64,000 bases of DNA, taken from the NCBI GenBank assembly GCA_947034895.1, contig OX344762.1, positions 78,424,981 to 78,488,980 of the forward strand, in the 5' to 3' direction. Numbering within the stretch: position 1 is the first letter of the stretch; the number at the start of each line of letters is the position of its first letter. Positions 46,063 to 59,085 of the stretch are shown here, one piece after another. The notes below the pieces were generated by a model that saw nothing but the letters and a program-made list of their open reading frames with translations, was not told the DNA's origin and ran no database searches. Origin of the DNA: Rhytidiadelphus loreus (Eukaryota > Streptophyta > Bryopsida > Hypnales > Hylocomiaceae). The position numbers and the translations under genes are program-made.

Positions 46063-48611
46063 TGGACCTGGTATTGACGGATAAATAAGTTAATCATCCC
46101 CCCAAACACGTTTTGATGATATTTACCATCTCTATTAGGAGACAAAAAAATGAGATTTTTCATCCAATTTTGGAGGACTTAGTTAACCGCGTTTCTAAGA
46201 AGGTGGTGTTGGAAATTCTCTCTTTGTTGATTTTTTTACGTTTCTATGTAAAAAGATGCTTAACCTGTAGAGGGCAAAGGAGTGACCTGAAAATCATCCC
46301 TTTTCATTACTGTGTGAATCATTGGCTTAAGAAATAGCAAAAGCACTCATCGGAAGTCAAAAGATTGTAGAAGACTCACCTTTTTTCACAACAAAATTCC
46401 AAGGATGAATAGTTGCATCCTTCTAAAATGATTCCATGACATCCATTGGATACCAAATGTCCGTGTGGACATTTAAGGGTTAATCCACATATTAGTACTT
46501 AGTGTATTTAGACAACTTCAAGTGAAACTTCAAGCTCCTTACTATTGAGAGACATAAAAATTGTCCTTTTTGAATTTGAGCCCAACTAATGAAATATAAA
46601 TTTAATGAAGATTAGTTTCCACTACAATGTGAAAATTTCAAGAATTTTTAAATTTGAATAATTTATTGCAATTGAACATTGGCTCTATAACTATGCTCTA
46701 TTTTCTTTTTATCTAACTATAGAAAGATACAATAAATAATTTTACTCCATGATATTTAACAATAATATATACGCCGATCAGAAAAGAAAAGAAAAATATT
46801 TTTTTAGCTGATTTTGTATTTGAAATGAATTTTCTTCACTTTTCCTTAAGAAAAGCACAGTAATTTCAATAGAAGACAGGTGATTTCATTTTTGAAATAT
46901 AAATAAAAATGATTTCAAGAATAAACAATCAAAAAATATTAACATACAAAATTAAAGGATTTTGAAGTTTAATCTAACCCCTTAAGAACCAAGGGTGGTT
47001 TAGATTTCCCAAATTGTGAAGATGTATTATAAAAAGCAATTTAGAATAATAATTTAATGATGATTCAAATGATAGTTGCAAAATATAATTTGTAGATCAC
47101 ATCCATATGGTTATACAAAACACAAAAGAATATTTTTCAATCAAATTTAAAGCCAAAAATTAAAAATTCCTTCAAAATTTATTGTTGATTGAATATTTGT
47201 GGTTCTTACAAGAATTTTTTTCCTTAAAGTTCACAATGTTAAGATCTAATCATAGTGATTTTTGAAGATTTTTGAAGATTTTTTTATTCAAGTAGTTTTT
47301 GCGGGAGTTTTTGATGGATCATTTTTTGAATTGAAAAGGTTACTTTTTGAGGCTAGACCTACCAATATCTATCAAATAATTAATAGAATATTTGCAAAGC
47401 AAAGTCTTCAAAGTCTATACCATACAAATGTTGAAGAATGAACACGCAAATCTTCAAAAACATTGATGGAAGAAAAAATGCATTTTTGTGCGCTCGGAAT
47501 ATGTTTATGTTCATCCATTGTTCAAACTTTGAACATCTACTACTTTAGGGATTAAGAGTTAAAGGTAACAACACCTAAATCATTTGAAGAAAGATTCGAG
47601 CATGGTTCCTAATATTGAATTGTAGAAATTTGAGTTTTTGTTGGTAGCCAATAGAGGATTCTAGATTCTCTTAAAATATTTTTTTGGACTTTGTATGAAT
47701 AAACTATAAATTTCACACCTTTGAAAATACATTTATTCCAAAATCTCTTATATCCTTATAAATAGAAGTTGTACATTTCAAACAAAAAAAATTTAGGGGC
47801 AATTTCATAAACAAGGTACAATTAGGTGCAATTTAGATGGGAAGTGGGCTTTCAAATTTCATTTTTGACTTGTGTGGCTTCACATGGTATAGTCAAGGTT
47901 GAAGGTTTCACACCCCAAAGACTAGCAAACTTCAAGATGCACAAATAAAAAGGCAGAAGAAAAAGAAGTGGTTGGAAGAGAGGGGAAAAATTCCCAACTT
48001 TAAAAAATGCTCAAAATCTTGTCTCTATAGTTAGGTGGATTTTGTAAAAACTTGTTTATTCAAAAGGTATCAACCCTCCAAAATAGCTAAAATTTAGGGA
48101 ATCAAGAATCATTAAACCAAATCCACTTTGGGTTTTTTATTTCTACTAATGTTATCCCAAGTATGTAGATGGATTTTGGTGTGTGCACATGAATTTAAGC
48201 CATGACATGAATGGGATAGCTAAAGATGGTGCTACTATAATGAATGCATGCTAGAAAGAAGCACTAATCATGTAGTAGAGTCTATTCAAGATACAAACTA
48301 CCTATTTTATATCTTTCTAAATTTTTTGCATATTTTTTAATACCATTTGTTATTTTTTGTGCAGTTAGATCAAGCATATCAAATTTCAATTTCATGAAAT
48401 CAATAATTCATGTTTGCATTTTTTTTTTAATTTCATAATTTTACATGATAATTTTGTACCATTACGAGTTGCGAAGCATGCATGAGAATCAGTTACTAAC
48501 CTCGAAGCCTGTTTCCGTCACAGAGAGTTTGAATCCAAATTAGGGTTTGGCGGAATTTACGAACGCGGTTACCCTTACGATAATTGGGAAGGACAGTTGC
48601 TCCCACAGTCC
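46063..48611. other. AT-rich spacer between ligase and macro-domain genes
   Basis: No supported gene. It contains a reverse-oriented copy of repeat family R1 (about 46230-46485). The following 1 kb shares scattered words with 53400-53560 (for example GAATTT.A.CCCAACTA), suggesting a larger diverged repeat. The last ~130 bp before 48612 become GC-richer and probably hold the promoter or 5' UTR of the macro-domain gene. Confidence 0.5.
46230..46485 (-). repeat. Dispersed repeat family R1, copy 2
   Basis: The reverse complement aligns with 5815-6050, sharing TTAACCCTTAAA, a CCAATGGATG-like block, CAACTATTCATCCTTGGAAT and TATTTCTTAAGCCAA in the same order. It is diverged and has no coding capacity. 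Confidence 0.6.
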
Positions 48612-51351
48612 ATGGCTTCCACTTTCCTCGCTCGCAGATCAGTTTGTATGCAGCTGCTGCGTATTTCCAGTCACCTTTCACGTCGGGAGCGAATCGGACC
48701 TTCTGTAATTCATAACCGAAGCTACACTGTCACTGAGTTTTTCCGCCATCGTCGATTGCTGATGCCAGCAGCTGTGCAATTTCTCGAGGTCAATTAGCTC
48801 TCAATTAGGTCCACGAATTGTATGTGTCGTTCTTTGAGATCGTTGCCGATGGCTTTAATTGTCTAGATCAAGGATTGATTGATTTTTCTCCGAATCGAAG
48901 ATTGAGATTAAGTTTGGTTCGGGTGAGCTTATATTTTAGTTTGGTCTGTTGTTCTCTTTTTTTATTGCGGTGTGTGATTTAGGGCGGGAGCTTGCATTTG
49001 AAGGGGTGTCGTTCTTTGCTTTGTGGTGTTGCGCGGGGAAAAAGAGGAGGGATGGACGGGGAGGGCGAGTCTACTCCTCCTCTTACGAGTATCTCGGATA
49101 CCAAGATAGGTACTTAATTTTTCTCCTTTTACTTCGCTTGCTGTTGCTGGATTTGCTTTGCTACTTTGTCGTTGATAATTCGATCGAATATTGGTTCACG
49201 TCTGATTTCATGTGCGCGGTCACATTGACTCTTAGTTTGACAAGCTCTGTTCCGGTTCTGCTTGTCTACTGTTCGTGTGAGCTAGCAGGAAGGTGGGGGA
49301 TACTATTTCCGTCACTTTGAGCATTTAACCAATATGTAGGAGTGCAACTTCGGAGATCTCTATTAAGCTCTGGAAAGATTACTTCGGGTACCAGAAAAGC
49401 CAAATTCTCTTTGATATCAATTTTTTCTCACTTAGTGTTATGAATTTCTTATGCAATCGTTGAAACTGAGAGTTTGTAGACTACTATCAGTGACCGTTGA
49501 CAACCCAGTCTCCAGTCAACGAAGTCCAACAAGTTTATTGAAAGAGATGAGTTGTTGGTAACAGAGGTCAGGTCCCTAACGGATTTAGTTTTCTCTGCCT
49601 TGCAAGCAGGAATGTGCGCGTGGATTAGTGTAGCTTTGTTTCTGAAATTTCATAGATATTAAAATTTATTTTATGATAAGTTGTCAGTGGCCTATTCATT
49701 TTTCGAGATTTGGAAGAATTGAGTAGTCTTTGGTAGATTTCGCTAGGGTTTGCGAAAGACTGTGATACCACTATCCCAGAATTGGTTGCCTCACAATTTT
49801 TAATTTTGTCCGATTATTTACTGGCGATGTTTAGATTCCTGTGCGGATGTTCTTGCAATCATCTTCGAAGAGTATCCTCTGTTCTTGTGACTGACCGTCA
49901 CGAAGCGGGATTAGAAACAGAATTGCTAGGAATGTAGTGGAACGAAGGCATCTCCCCTGATAATGTAGTTTTAACTTCAAGGCATTTTGACGGTCTATCA
50001 CCAACCAACCGTGTATGTCGAATCTGTGTTTTACGCGTCTCAAGGGTGCAACATAGATAGTATTGCATTGCGGTCCAGATCGAGATAATTTGTTCTGCAT
50101 CAACTTTGCACATCGTTTATCTGTTGTCACGGAACTTTATGGGAAGCTTTCCCCATGGTTTGGACTACTTTTGAAAAACTGACACTTCTCTTTTTTGTTT
50201 AGTGTCTAATGGTTTATCCCTCTTCCCGAGTTACCCTGTGGCAGCCTCTCGTTACTTATGCTCCTTATATTCTGATATAGTACTTATGGTGAGTTAAGAA
50301 TTGATTATGTTTGTGTTTCTATCTAGAGCAAGTGGTTGAAGGCAGTAAGAAAATTGAGGAAGAAAAAAAAATTGATACAGAAGATGGAAAGGAAACTGAT
50401 GACAAAAATCAGGAGAAAGTAGCAAGCGTGGAGGGGGAATCGTTCCGTTTGACAGGGACGTGCTCACTGATTCTTCACCGTGGGGACATAACGAAGTGGT
50501 ACAAGGACGGTGAGACTGACGCAATTGTAAATGCTGCGAACGAGTGGATGCTTGGTGGGGGAGGGGTTGATGGAGCAATTCATAAAGCTGCTGGAAGAGA
50601 ATTGTTGGAAGCCTGCAAGAAAGTCCCGGAGGTTTCCAGCGGAGTCCGGTGTCCAGTTGGTCGTGCCGTTATCACTCCAGGTTTATACATAATCTTCTCC
50701 TAAAAGTTTTTTACTAAGGTAGGATAAACTGAAATCGTTAGGTACCTATACCCGTTTCCTACCAAATCTGAAACATGGATTTACATTATGTATACGCGTA
50801 GATGATGGAAATAGTTGGTTTAGGATTTCCAACTTGGCAATTCACAAAATGTGATAGGAATGTCCAAAAATTGTCTAAACCTGTGTGAGTTATCTCTGTA
50901 GTTGATGAGAATAGTATCCTCTACCTTAGAACCGGTGCGTATGACAAGGCACTGGTTCGAGGATAGGTATTGTTTAAACCTTGCAATCCTCTTTTTTCTG
51001 TTTTCATCAAAGTTTGATATTCTTGCAGGGTTCAAGTTACCAGTAGCGCATGTCATACACACTGTGGGACCAGTGTACTATACTGAAAGGGATCCAGCCA
51101 GCTTATTGTCTGAGGCTTACAAGAACTCTGTTACTCTTGCTATAGAGAAAGAGTTGAAGTACATTGCATTTCCCGCAATATCATGCGGTGTCTATGGATA
51201 TCCCTATGATGAAGCAGCAGAGGTTTCTATCCAAGTGCTTCAAGAGAGTGCTGGCCAGTTGTTGGAGGTACACTTTGTTCTTTTCGAGGCTGGTACATAT
51301 GCTGCATGGCTAGCTGAAGCCGAGTATAAGTTGGAGAGACTATCGATCTAA
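48612..51351 (+). CDS. Macro-domain (ADP-ribose-binding, MacroD-type) protein with transit-peptide-like N-terminus
   Basis: Four coding exons keep frame: 48612-48788, 48983-49109, 50327-50680 and 51029-51351, 326 aa in all. Residues 1-59 are rich in Arg, Ser and Leu with few acids ([20 protein letters not shown]), as in mitochondrial or plastid targeting peptides. Residues 103-140 are a charged linker. The macro domain spans about 140-320: [55 protein letters not shown] and [12 protein letters not shown], the MacroD signature with the conserved Asn and Gly-rich loop. Family enzymes remove ADP-ribose from proteins or deacetylate O-acetyl-ADP-ribose. Residues 155-320 are certain. The first two exons rest on splice consensus only. 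An in-frame ATG at 49053 inside exon 2 could start a shorter form without the targeting peptide. Confidence 0.85.
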
Positions 51352-53681
51352 ATCGTAGGTCTGATTTGTAAATATCTGTTGTTTAGTTCTATTCCCTCTC
51401 TTGCCATGCTTTTCTCATTCAACAGCTATTTCCCTGAATCCCCTTCGATTGTAAACTACTTGATGAGTCACGCTGTTTAATGTACTGTAGTGCACTTCTG
51501 GCTCTTAGGAGGAAGCTGGCTCTATGCCCAAGTGACGGTTTGCACTTTGAAAGTGATTAGTTGCATCTCTGGATTATCGTGACCGAGAAACTATTTCATC
51601 CTTGTTAGGAATTTCTATTCTAATAGCTTACTCTAATAAAAATTAGGTGTCCAATGTTTGTCCAATGGCACCTAATTTGGATCTGTCGAACTATCAGTAT
51701 GGAAGGATACTATTTTCTGATTTTCATTTCCGAGCATCAGTTTCTGCTCTCAGCTAAAACATGTCTTCGTAGTACATGTATTACTTATTGGTGTCTATTC
51801 TTACTCAATCATCTGCATTCATGTATTCATGACTTACGATATTTTCTGGGTAGAAATTTACAGCAAGCCAGGGATTTTTAGAGGAGCAGCCTCATTATGG
51901 ATATGATGGATCTCCTGTTGAACTCTTATTGTTAATTCTAGACTACTGCCATTGCAGAAATTTGAGTCTGTGACGCTGGCATGTTGTCTGCTGGTTGTCA
52001 AACCTTCACTAAGGTAGGAGGTCCATAAAGTGACCATATATGCAATTTTGGAGAGTTTGACTTCTTGAGATATTTTTCAGTAACTTTTTTTGTGAAAGAT
52101 AAGGTAAACCTGTCTATGACAGGCAAACCACCTAATGGAGATATCTAGAAACACCCCATTATAGTCTTACATCAACCCATTTTAGCTAATAAATGATATT
52201 AGAACTTCATTAGGGTGGTTAGTGGCCAAAATCAATGCTTTGGGAGATGGTTATGGAGTTATTAGAGATTGTCATAGGAACCTTACACCTTTTTAGTGTA
52301 AACTTGTCAAACAAAGTTATTTTTTTATTTCTTCAATGTGATGGTCATGTTAGGAGATTTAGTATCCATGATAGAAAATGTTATGATTGATTTAGGTGGT
52401 AAGATGGCCATTATGGAAACACTTTTGGCTGATTTGGGGTAGTCTATAGACTCTTTTGAGCTAATTAAGTAGCACACTTCCAAAATTTATAGGAAATTCA
52501 TACTTACCCTAAAAAATACAATTTTAGTTGATATCATCATTCCTCACATTTGTCTTTGTGTGGAAAAAAATCTGAATTTTTTGGTAAATTGCAACACATT
52601 AGACCACTCATTTTACTTGTCATAGGCAGGTTTACCTTAAATGAAAGTGGCATGTAACCCCAGTCATTTCATATTTTTTGGACCTTCATGGTATTAGTTA
52701 TAAATTATGAAGTTGGAATCATATATAGCACTAAAAGCATCCACCCTCAATATGTTCATTTTTGGTACATTTCTAAATGCATTTGGTACATTGGAAAGCA
52801 ATATGTATCTCTATGTTAGGAACACTTTTGGAGTTGGTGACTTTATGGAACTCCTATCTCATTGTAATTGCCATCTATCACATGCATCCAACCCTTTCTA
52901 ATGATACACTATGTAATTACTTACTCCTTATTATCTAAGAAAATTTCATGATCATTATGTACATATCTTTTGCATATACAAATTGCAAGTACATATAAGT
53001 GCATGTAGATGCCTATTTATTGCAAAGTATGTAATTACACCCAATTGTAACTATATTGCAAAACCAATCCCTATTGATTCTTGCCAAAACTTTACACTTT
53101 TTTTTAACATAAGTTGTCTATAAACGAGCAACTATAGGCTTCAAGAGGTCATTATTGTCCCTTCCCTTAGCATGGGCATGACAACCCTAAAACGCTTAAG
53201 AAGACATTTTGTGTCTATTGGATGATTTCAAAGAGGCCTATAGGGGATGGAAAAAACATGTTGTCATCCATTTTAGGGGAAGGGGGAGAATTACTTGAAC
53301 ACATTTTCAATGAATGGTGTTGGCTAGTAATATTTTTTGACTTCCATGCATAAGAAAATAAAAAATTGAAGAGCACATTTTGGGAACACATTTTTTCTTG
53401 ATTTGAATTTTAGCAATAAAAATGATCTATTTGAATTTAATCCCAACTACTAAAATGAAGCTTATCAGGTCTAGTCGGGAGTCTAGTTTCTACTTCAATT
53501 TGATAATTTGAAAAATTCCTAAAAGTTAATATTTTGTTGTTGTTTTAACTTTGGGCATAGTAACATGGAGTGTTTCAATTTCTAATTTTAGATTGCCATA
53601 GTAAATTGATTTCCACCATGATGTTCTAACCTATAATAAAAACATAGAAAGAGTTTTTCAAATTTCCTAAGCACATTTTTT
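51352..53681. other. 3' flank of the macro-domain gene, then spacer
   Basis: The first 300-600 bp are of mixed composition and probably include the 3' UTR. From about 52000 the sequence is AT-rich, without supported genes. A diverged relative of repeat family R1 may lie at 53150-53340. Short frames at 51654-51881 and 52707-52901 have no support. Confidence 0.5.
51635..51640 (+). terminator. Possible poly(A) signal of the macro-domain gene
   Basis: AATAAA lies about 285 bp after the stop codon. The distance is reasonable for a plant 3' UTR, but the motif is common in AT-rich DNA, so it is only a candidate. Confidence 0.25.
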
Positions 53682-53864
53682 CACTAGAAGAAAATGAGGG
53701 GTTTTGCAACTACAGTATGCAACTCATTTTGTAGTTGCATAGGACGTTTGCAACTAGGTGACAATGTAGAGTCTGTAGTTGCAGTGGACAAGTCGCATTA
53801 GTTGCAGTCTAGTTGCAAGGTTTTTTGTCATCCGACACCATACAAAGAACTTCATCCTTGTGTG

Positions 53865-53932
53865 CAACTTGTTTGCAATTTGTTTGCAACTTGCTTGCAA
53901 CTTGCTTACAACTTGCTTGCAACTTGTAGATT
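53865..53932 (+). repeat. 11-bp tandem repeat inside the CACTA element
   Basis: About six units of the type GCAACTTGCTT, with slight variants (GCAATTTGTTT, ACAACTTGCTT). Confidence 0.85.
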
Positions 53933-53957
53933 TGTAAATTTTAAAATATAAATCTCA

Positions 53958-54160
53958 ATGATTTGTAGATTTCAAATTTTCAGATCTACCTCTTTTCTAG
54001 ATTTTAGAATTTCAGAACTACCTTTTTCTTAGATTTTTGAATTTCAAATCTACCTTTTTCTAGATTTTTGAATTTCAAATCTACCCTCTTCCTAGATTTC
54101 AAAATTTCAGATCTACCTTCTTCCTAGATTTCAAAATTCAATTTCCTAGATTATAAAATT
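53958..54160 (+). repeat. ~31-bp tandem repeat inside the CACTA element
   Basis: About six diverged units built on TAGATTT..GAATTTCAAATCTACC, between the two subterminal zones of the 964-bp element. Confidence 0.75.
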
Positions 54161-57130
54161 TCTTGAATTTTAATTATTTTTTAAATTCTTATATACAAAA
54201 TCTACAAATTGTAGAAACCCACAAATTATAGAAATCTTAAAATTCTATCAAAAGAATTCATTACATAAGACTATAACAACTTACAAGTCTTATATGTTCA
54301 ATCTAATGGTACTCTTTACAATTGATATGGGTCAATTGATATAACACGAATGGGAATGAACTTTGAAAGCAACTAGGAAACAACTAGAGTGCAACTAAGA
54401 AACAACTAGCGTACAACTAGGAAACAACTATGGTCATTTTACAGTTGCATAATAGTCGCATAGGACACTAGTTGTTTCCTAGTCTTTTTTTGCAACTACA
54501 GAATGACTACTTTGCAACTAAAACAATGACACAAAACAACTACATTAGATTTGGTGCAAATAGAGAGGAAACTAGTTGCATGACAGTTGCATAGGGCACT
54601 AGTTGCATAGTAGTTGGTTGTGCCGGACGTGTTTTTCTTCTAGTGTTTCTTCTATGAATTTATTTCACTTTTTATTCAAAAAATCATAGTAATATCAATT
54701 TTTCACAAAAAAAAACTTAATTTTTTATGACTTTCAATAGATATGTAATTACATAACTAAAAAAATACCAATTTTTTTGTTCATGTATAATTACTTGCAA
54801 AATGGAAGCATACAGAAAGAAGGACTTTGAAGTTTGGGGAATTTTGGATTAAACCTCACTTAGAAAATACAAGAAAATTTTTATAGTGCCTTCACTAGTA
54901 CCATTTTGCAAATATAAATTGATAATAAATTGTATACATTAATTAGAATGGATTTTTCCATAAAACTACACCCATCTATTAAGACAAGCTATTTGTTTGT
55001 TTGATATAGTGAGATCTCCTAGACCATGTGTTTCTCAGTCACGTGCTTGGTACTGTCAAAAAGCCCTCAGTGAGGAGGGATGCGCAAGCTTTGTTTTGTG
55101 GTGTTTAAACCTATAGTGTGAAAATTATGGAATTTCAAAGTTTTTATGAGTAAAAAGATTAGAAAATTAATTAATTTTTTACTGTGAAAATGACACAAAG
55201 CACACTCGTTTACATGAAGGTATGCCATATAGTCAAATTTCACATCCCTTATTGAAACAAAATTGAAAATTAATTGTAGTATGAAGATTTGGGAGCTACA
55301 AATGTGGGACATGTATGTATTTTTCTTCCAATATTTCACAATTGAATTGTTTTTTGAAGTTTTAAGGTCTTGAAAAAAATTTAGCTATACCAAATGAAAT
55401 GTTTTAAATTGAACAAAAATTTCCATACACATTATATATTCTATACAATGCATGTATATCCTTGCATGTAGACTACTAAGGGTCGATCCACAACAAGGCA
55501 ATTGCACAACGCTTCCTTGAAGGATTAATGGATAGTTATTGAAACTTTAAAGTTGCATTAACCCCTAAACAAATTTCATACTTTTAGACCCAAAACTACT
55601 TCAAAGTATTCAAACCCAAAGCAAGGCTAAAATCTTCATCTACATTTATTCATTAGCAAATTCTATTGTAGGATTCTTTAGTTAACTTGCACACCCTTGT
55701 AAAATTTTGGAATAAGAAACTTAACCAATTGCAAGATCACGTCACTTGGATTTCAAGTAGTATTTTCAAACTCTTCCCAAATGGTTAGATTTCATCTTTC
55801 AAAATTTTTACACAAAAATGTGTAGATCCTACAATTTGTTACTTTCTATAATATGTTGAAGAAATAAGCTAGGAATACATGTAAAAAATTTCAACAATTT
55901 TTTTTATATTTGTTCTTGCAAAAAATAGTAAATAGAAAGAAGTAGAATATGATTCAAAATACTAAATTGTTAAGAATATAGTTATGGAATTGAAAACTTC
56001 CAATCCCAATGGTTGTAATATTGAAATAAACAATCTATGTCCAATGATTTTATTTTATTTTCAAAATATTTAAAATTGAGTTAAATAAAGGATTTCAAAG
56101 TTTATTCTAAAGTAGAGATTCTATAACTGCCTACAACCTAAAACTCTTCATAACCTTCATCTTATCAATCAAGATGGAATGATTAAAAGCTTTCCACTTG
56201 TAAACAAATCTAGGAAACCAAGTTCAAATTTTTATTTCTTAAGAAAGTCATTTTTTTGAGTTGCCCGGGAAGCAATGAAAACTACATATCATACAATGAC
56301 TTTTTAACCATGTAGTCAAAAGTTTCAAAAATCGTTGCGCCTTGAAGCTATTCCTTGAGCACATTTTGTGTGAAAACTTCAAAGAAAAAAATGAAAATTC
56401 CATGCATAGTGAATTGCCCATAATTGCTATGCTGCCCCCAAATACAATTTCATCCTTTCAGAGGTTAATTAACCACCCCACAAATAATAAATAAATAAAA
56501 CACCTATTTTTCCATCCTCCAAAGCCAAAATGAAAAAAACTTTGATACATATATGATATATGGAATACACATGGGTATGATATACGGAATATGGATGCCT
56601 AAAATGAAATATTGATATGGTATGACATTTGGATGTATGTGCGGAATATGGGATATAAAATATGGTTACTAATCCCATATTGATTGCAATCTAGCATGCT
56701 CAAAAAATATATTGATATGGACGTAATGAAGTTGCAAAAATGGGAGGTTATTAATTTACTCACTTATTAGTTAAGTGAATGGATGACATTCCCTCACTAT
56801 CTGTTCAAAAGAGATTGTAACTATATCCCATGTATATGGTGCAAATATATATGGAAAATAGAGTTGCACTCAATGATTGTTGATCATTTCTCAAGCATTG
56901 AATTAACCCTTTAATGGCATTCATTTGCATGGTGGGCAATCCAAGAGTGAATAAAAAATCTCCTTGAAGCAAGGCACGAGTTTTGTTGCTTGCCTAAAAT
57001 TTGTTCAATCAAAGCATGCAAAAGTCAACTATGAATAGTGCTTTGACTTTGCAACCTAAATGTGTGGCTTGACAAGCCATACTCACTATAAAAGTGGGTT
57101 TAGTAGATTGAAACATTCCAAAAAAATGCA

Positions 57131-57145
57131 CCCCCCCCCCCCCCC
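57131..57145 (+). repeat. Homopolymer run of 15 C
   Basis: Fifteen consecutive C between an A-rich and a T-rich stretch. Runs of this length are rare in AT-rich plant spacers and its exact length may be unreliable in an assembly. Confidence 0.85.
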
Positions 57146-57956
57146 TTTTTGTCAACAATTCTCTCAAAACCAAGCCCCTTGGGCTTGACTTGTCAACATT
57201 TAAAGGTTACCCTCTTTCATTTAGTAATCTTGCCAAAGATTCAAGCTTTTGCACTCACTTTTGCAATGCAATTTCCTTCCAATCTATTTGCTCACAAATG
57301 AAATTAGTTTCCAAATCAATCAATCAACCAAGTTCATATAATACTATGGGCTATCAATACTTCCTTAATTTCAATTGTGTAACCTCTCCAACTTAAGATA
57401 AACTACCCCATTCAAGTTATAAAATGTACACCATTAACATAATTTAGCCAACAATGAACTTACTCTCATTTGGTCTAAAATGGGGTAGTTTACCTTACGT
57501 GATTTTCTCTCCACTGTCCCATTCTATTAATCAGAGGCTCAACATCTACTCAAGCCCATAAACAAATCTAAAAAACAACAAGATTCTATTGCCCTTTGCA
57601 ATGAAATTTTGGTTTCATTTGTTTAAAAGTTAAAATAATTAAAAAATAAAATGAGATTCTACTATAGCAAGCTTTAATTTTCTCATACAGTAGTACCATA
57701 AAGTGCAAGCGTTGGGTCAATAACCTACTGTGGAGACACTCCTTCTGATACAGACATGGAGACTCTTGCAGCCACGGACAAGTCTCAGGGGGCGGTTGGC
57801 AAAGACATGGCGTCACCGGGCCAATCACCAATATCGCCAAGTCATTCAACACATTGATCACATGAAGCACTGTTAAGTTAGTACTAATGGCTTCAAGGAT
57901 TTGTACGTACCCTTACCTTGCAAGTGCCCGGGATTGACAAACTTTTTTTTAATTAA

Positions 57957-58185
57957 GGGTAGTCTGCTCTAAAAGTGCCCATGCTCTAACAGCAATCATG
58001 ATGCAGGGGTACATTTTTCTTTTCTTCATTGTACCGACAGTGTACATTTCAGGAGATGGTCGCGTTTAGTGTCCCCCCTATGTTTCAAATTCAAAAAATC
58101 GTAACTAATTCCACGAAGGTCCAAAAAATATGAAACGACTTGGGTTAGATGCTAATTCCATTCTTCTTCCTCCCAAAATTTACTG
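57957..58185 (+). repeat. Dispersed repeat family R2, copy 2
   Basis: Aligns with 12311-12540 in the same orientation: CTCTAAAAGTGCCCATGCTCTA, GTGTACATTTCAGGA, then AAAAAATATGAAACGACT and GTTAGATGCTAATTCC. It is diverged and non-coding. Confidence 0.6.
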
Positions 58186-58943
58186 AAAATTATTTTAAGG
58201 AGTTTAGCTTCCCCCCAAAGGCAATCAGCTCTTAAATGGTCGCTTTAAAGAGCGGATTACTATAATAGTGCCCAATTGACGAACGCCGTACAAACACCGC
58301 AATGCTAGAGCCCAGCTGGTCCATTTGCCCAATTGTCAGCTATGACAGGACTATTGGGAGTCGGTCGGTCGGTCCAAGCAGGGACTTAACATACAATTGT
58401 ACTTCAGTTGCCAACCTGCCTTGGTGTAAGGTACAGTACAACCCAACGCAATGCAAGAGTGTTGCCAGGGTCGACTCTCGGCATGCCTCTCCATGTGCAG
58501 CAGCTCTCACGGTCCGGGGGTCCCGGGGTCCTTTCATTATGGGTACATTGGTGACCGACTTTGGCGCTCATTCATGGGATTCTTTTTGTTTTTTTTGGTG
58601 GGTTCTCAAAAGGAATTGGTAGGGTACAGTGTGAAAATGGCATTTTTTCTTTATTTTTTTATTTGAAACTCAGAGATTATTCCAGAAATGAGATAAGAAC
58701 AAACATCGAAAAATGGCATTTTTTGCATTCCCAAGGATAAAAAAATTTCATTGTTGCCAACTTTGATACAACCATATGTGAAGGTTTGATTCAACACTCA
58801 AGTGTCAAAATTGAATTCCCACGTCAGATTCATAGGGGGCCACATCACCTTGCATTGCATTTACAAGATGACATGTATTACTTCTTTTTTTATTTATAAA
58901 AATGACCCTTTATGCTTGAATTTGACCTTCACATAGGGTATCC

Positions 58944-59085
58944 CAAGGGTTGAAAAATTGTTCATTTATCATTGATTTTTTTGTATGAGGTCACCTCTGT
59001 ATTAATTAATAACATGTGGATTGAATTGCGAGGTCTAAAAATGTACAAAAATGGAGATATTCTAAATCTACCAACATGTGTACTT
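58944..59085 (+). repeat. Dispersed repeat family R3, copy 1
   Basis: Matches the reverse complement of 63735-63868: CAAGGGTTGAAAAATTGTT, a block GAGGTCACCTCTGTATTAA and ACAAAAATGGAGATATTC then TAAATCTACCAA. It is non-coding. Confidence 0.7.

Larger units (their letters stand above)
53682..54645. mobile_element. Non-autonomous CACTA element (964 bp), TSD TTT
   Basis: It begins CACTAGAAGAAAA and ends TTTTCTTCTAGTG, a perfect 13-bp inverted pair flanked on both sides by TTT. Subterminal zones are packed with short motifs GCAACTA / TAGTTGC in both orientations, the arrangement that CACTA transposases bind. The middle holds two minisatellites: GCAACTTGCTT-type 11-bp units (about 53865-53932) and ~31-bp units containing AATTTCAAATCTACC (about 53958-54160). 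It encodes no transposase. Confidence 0.9.

Noticed and set aside
58302..58666. Overlapping frames of 65-106 codons on both strands
   Set aside because: They follow from the locally GC-richer composition. No domain or conserved motif is visible.
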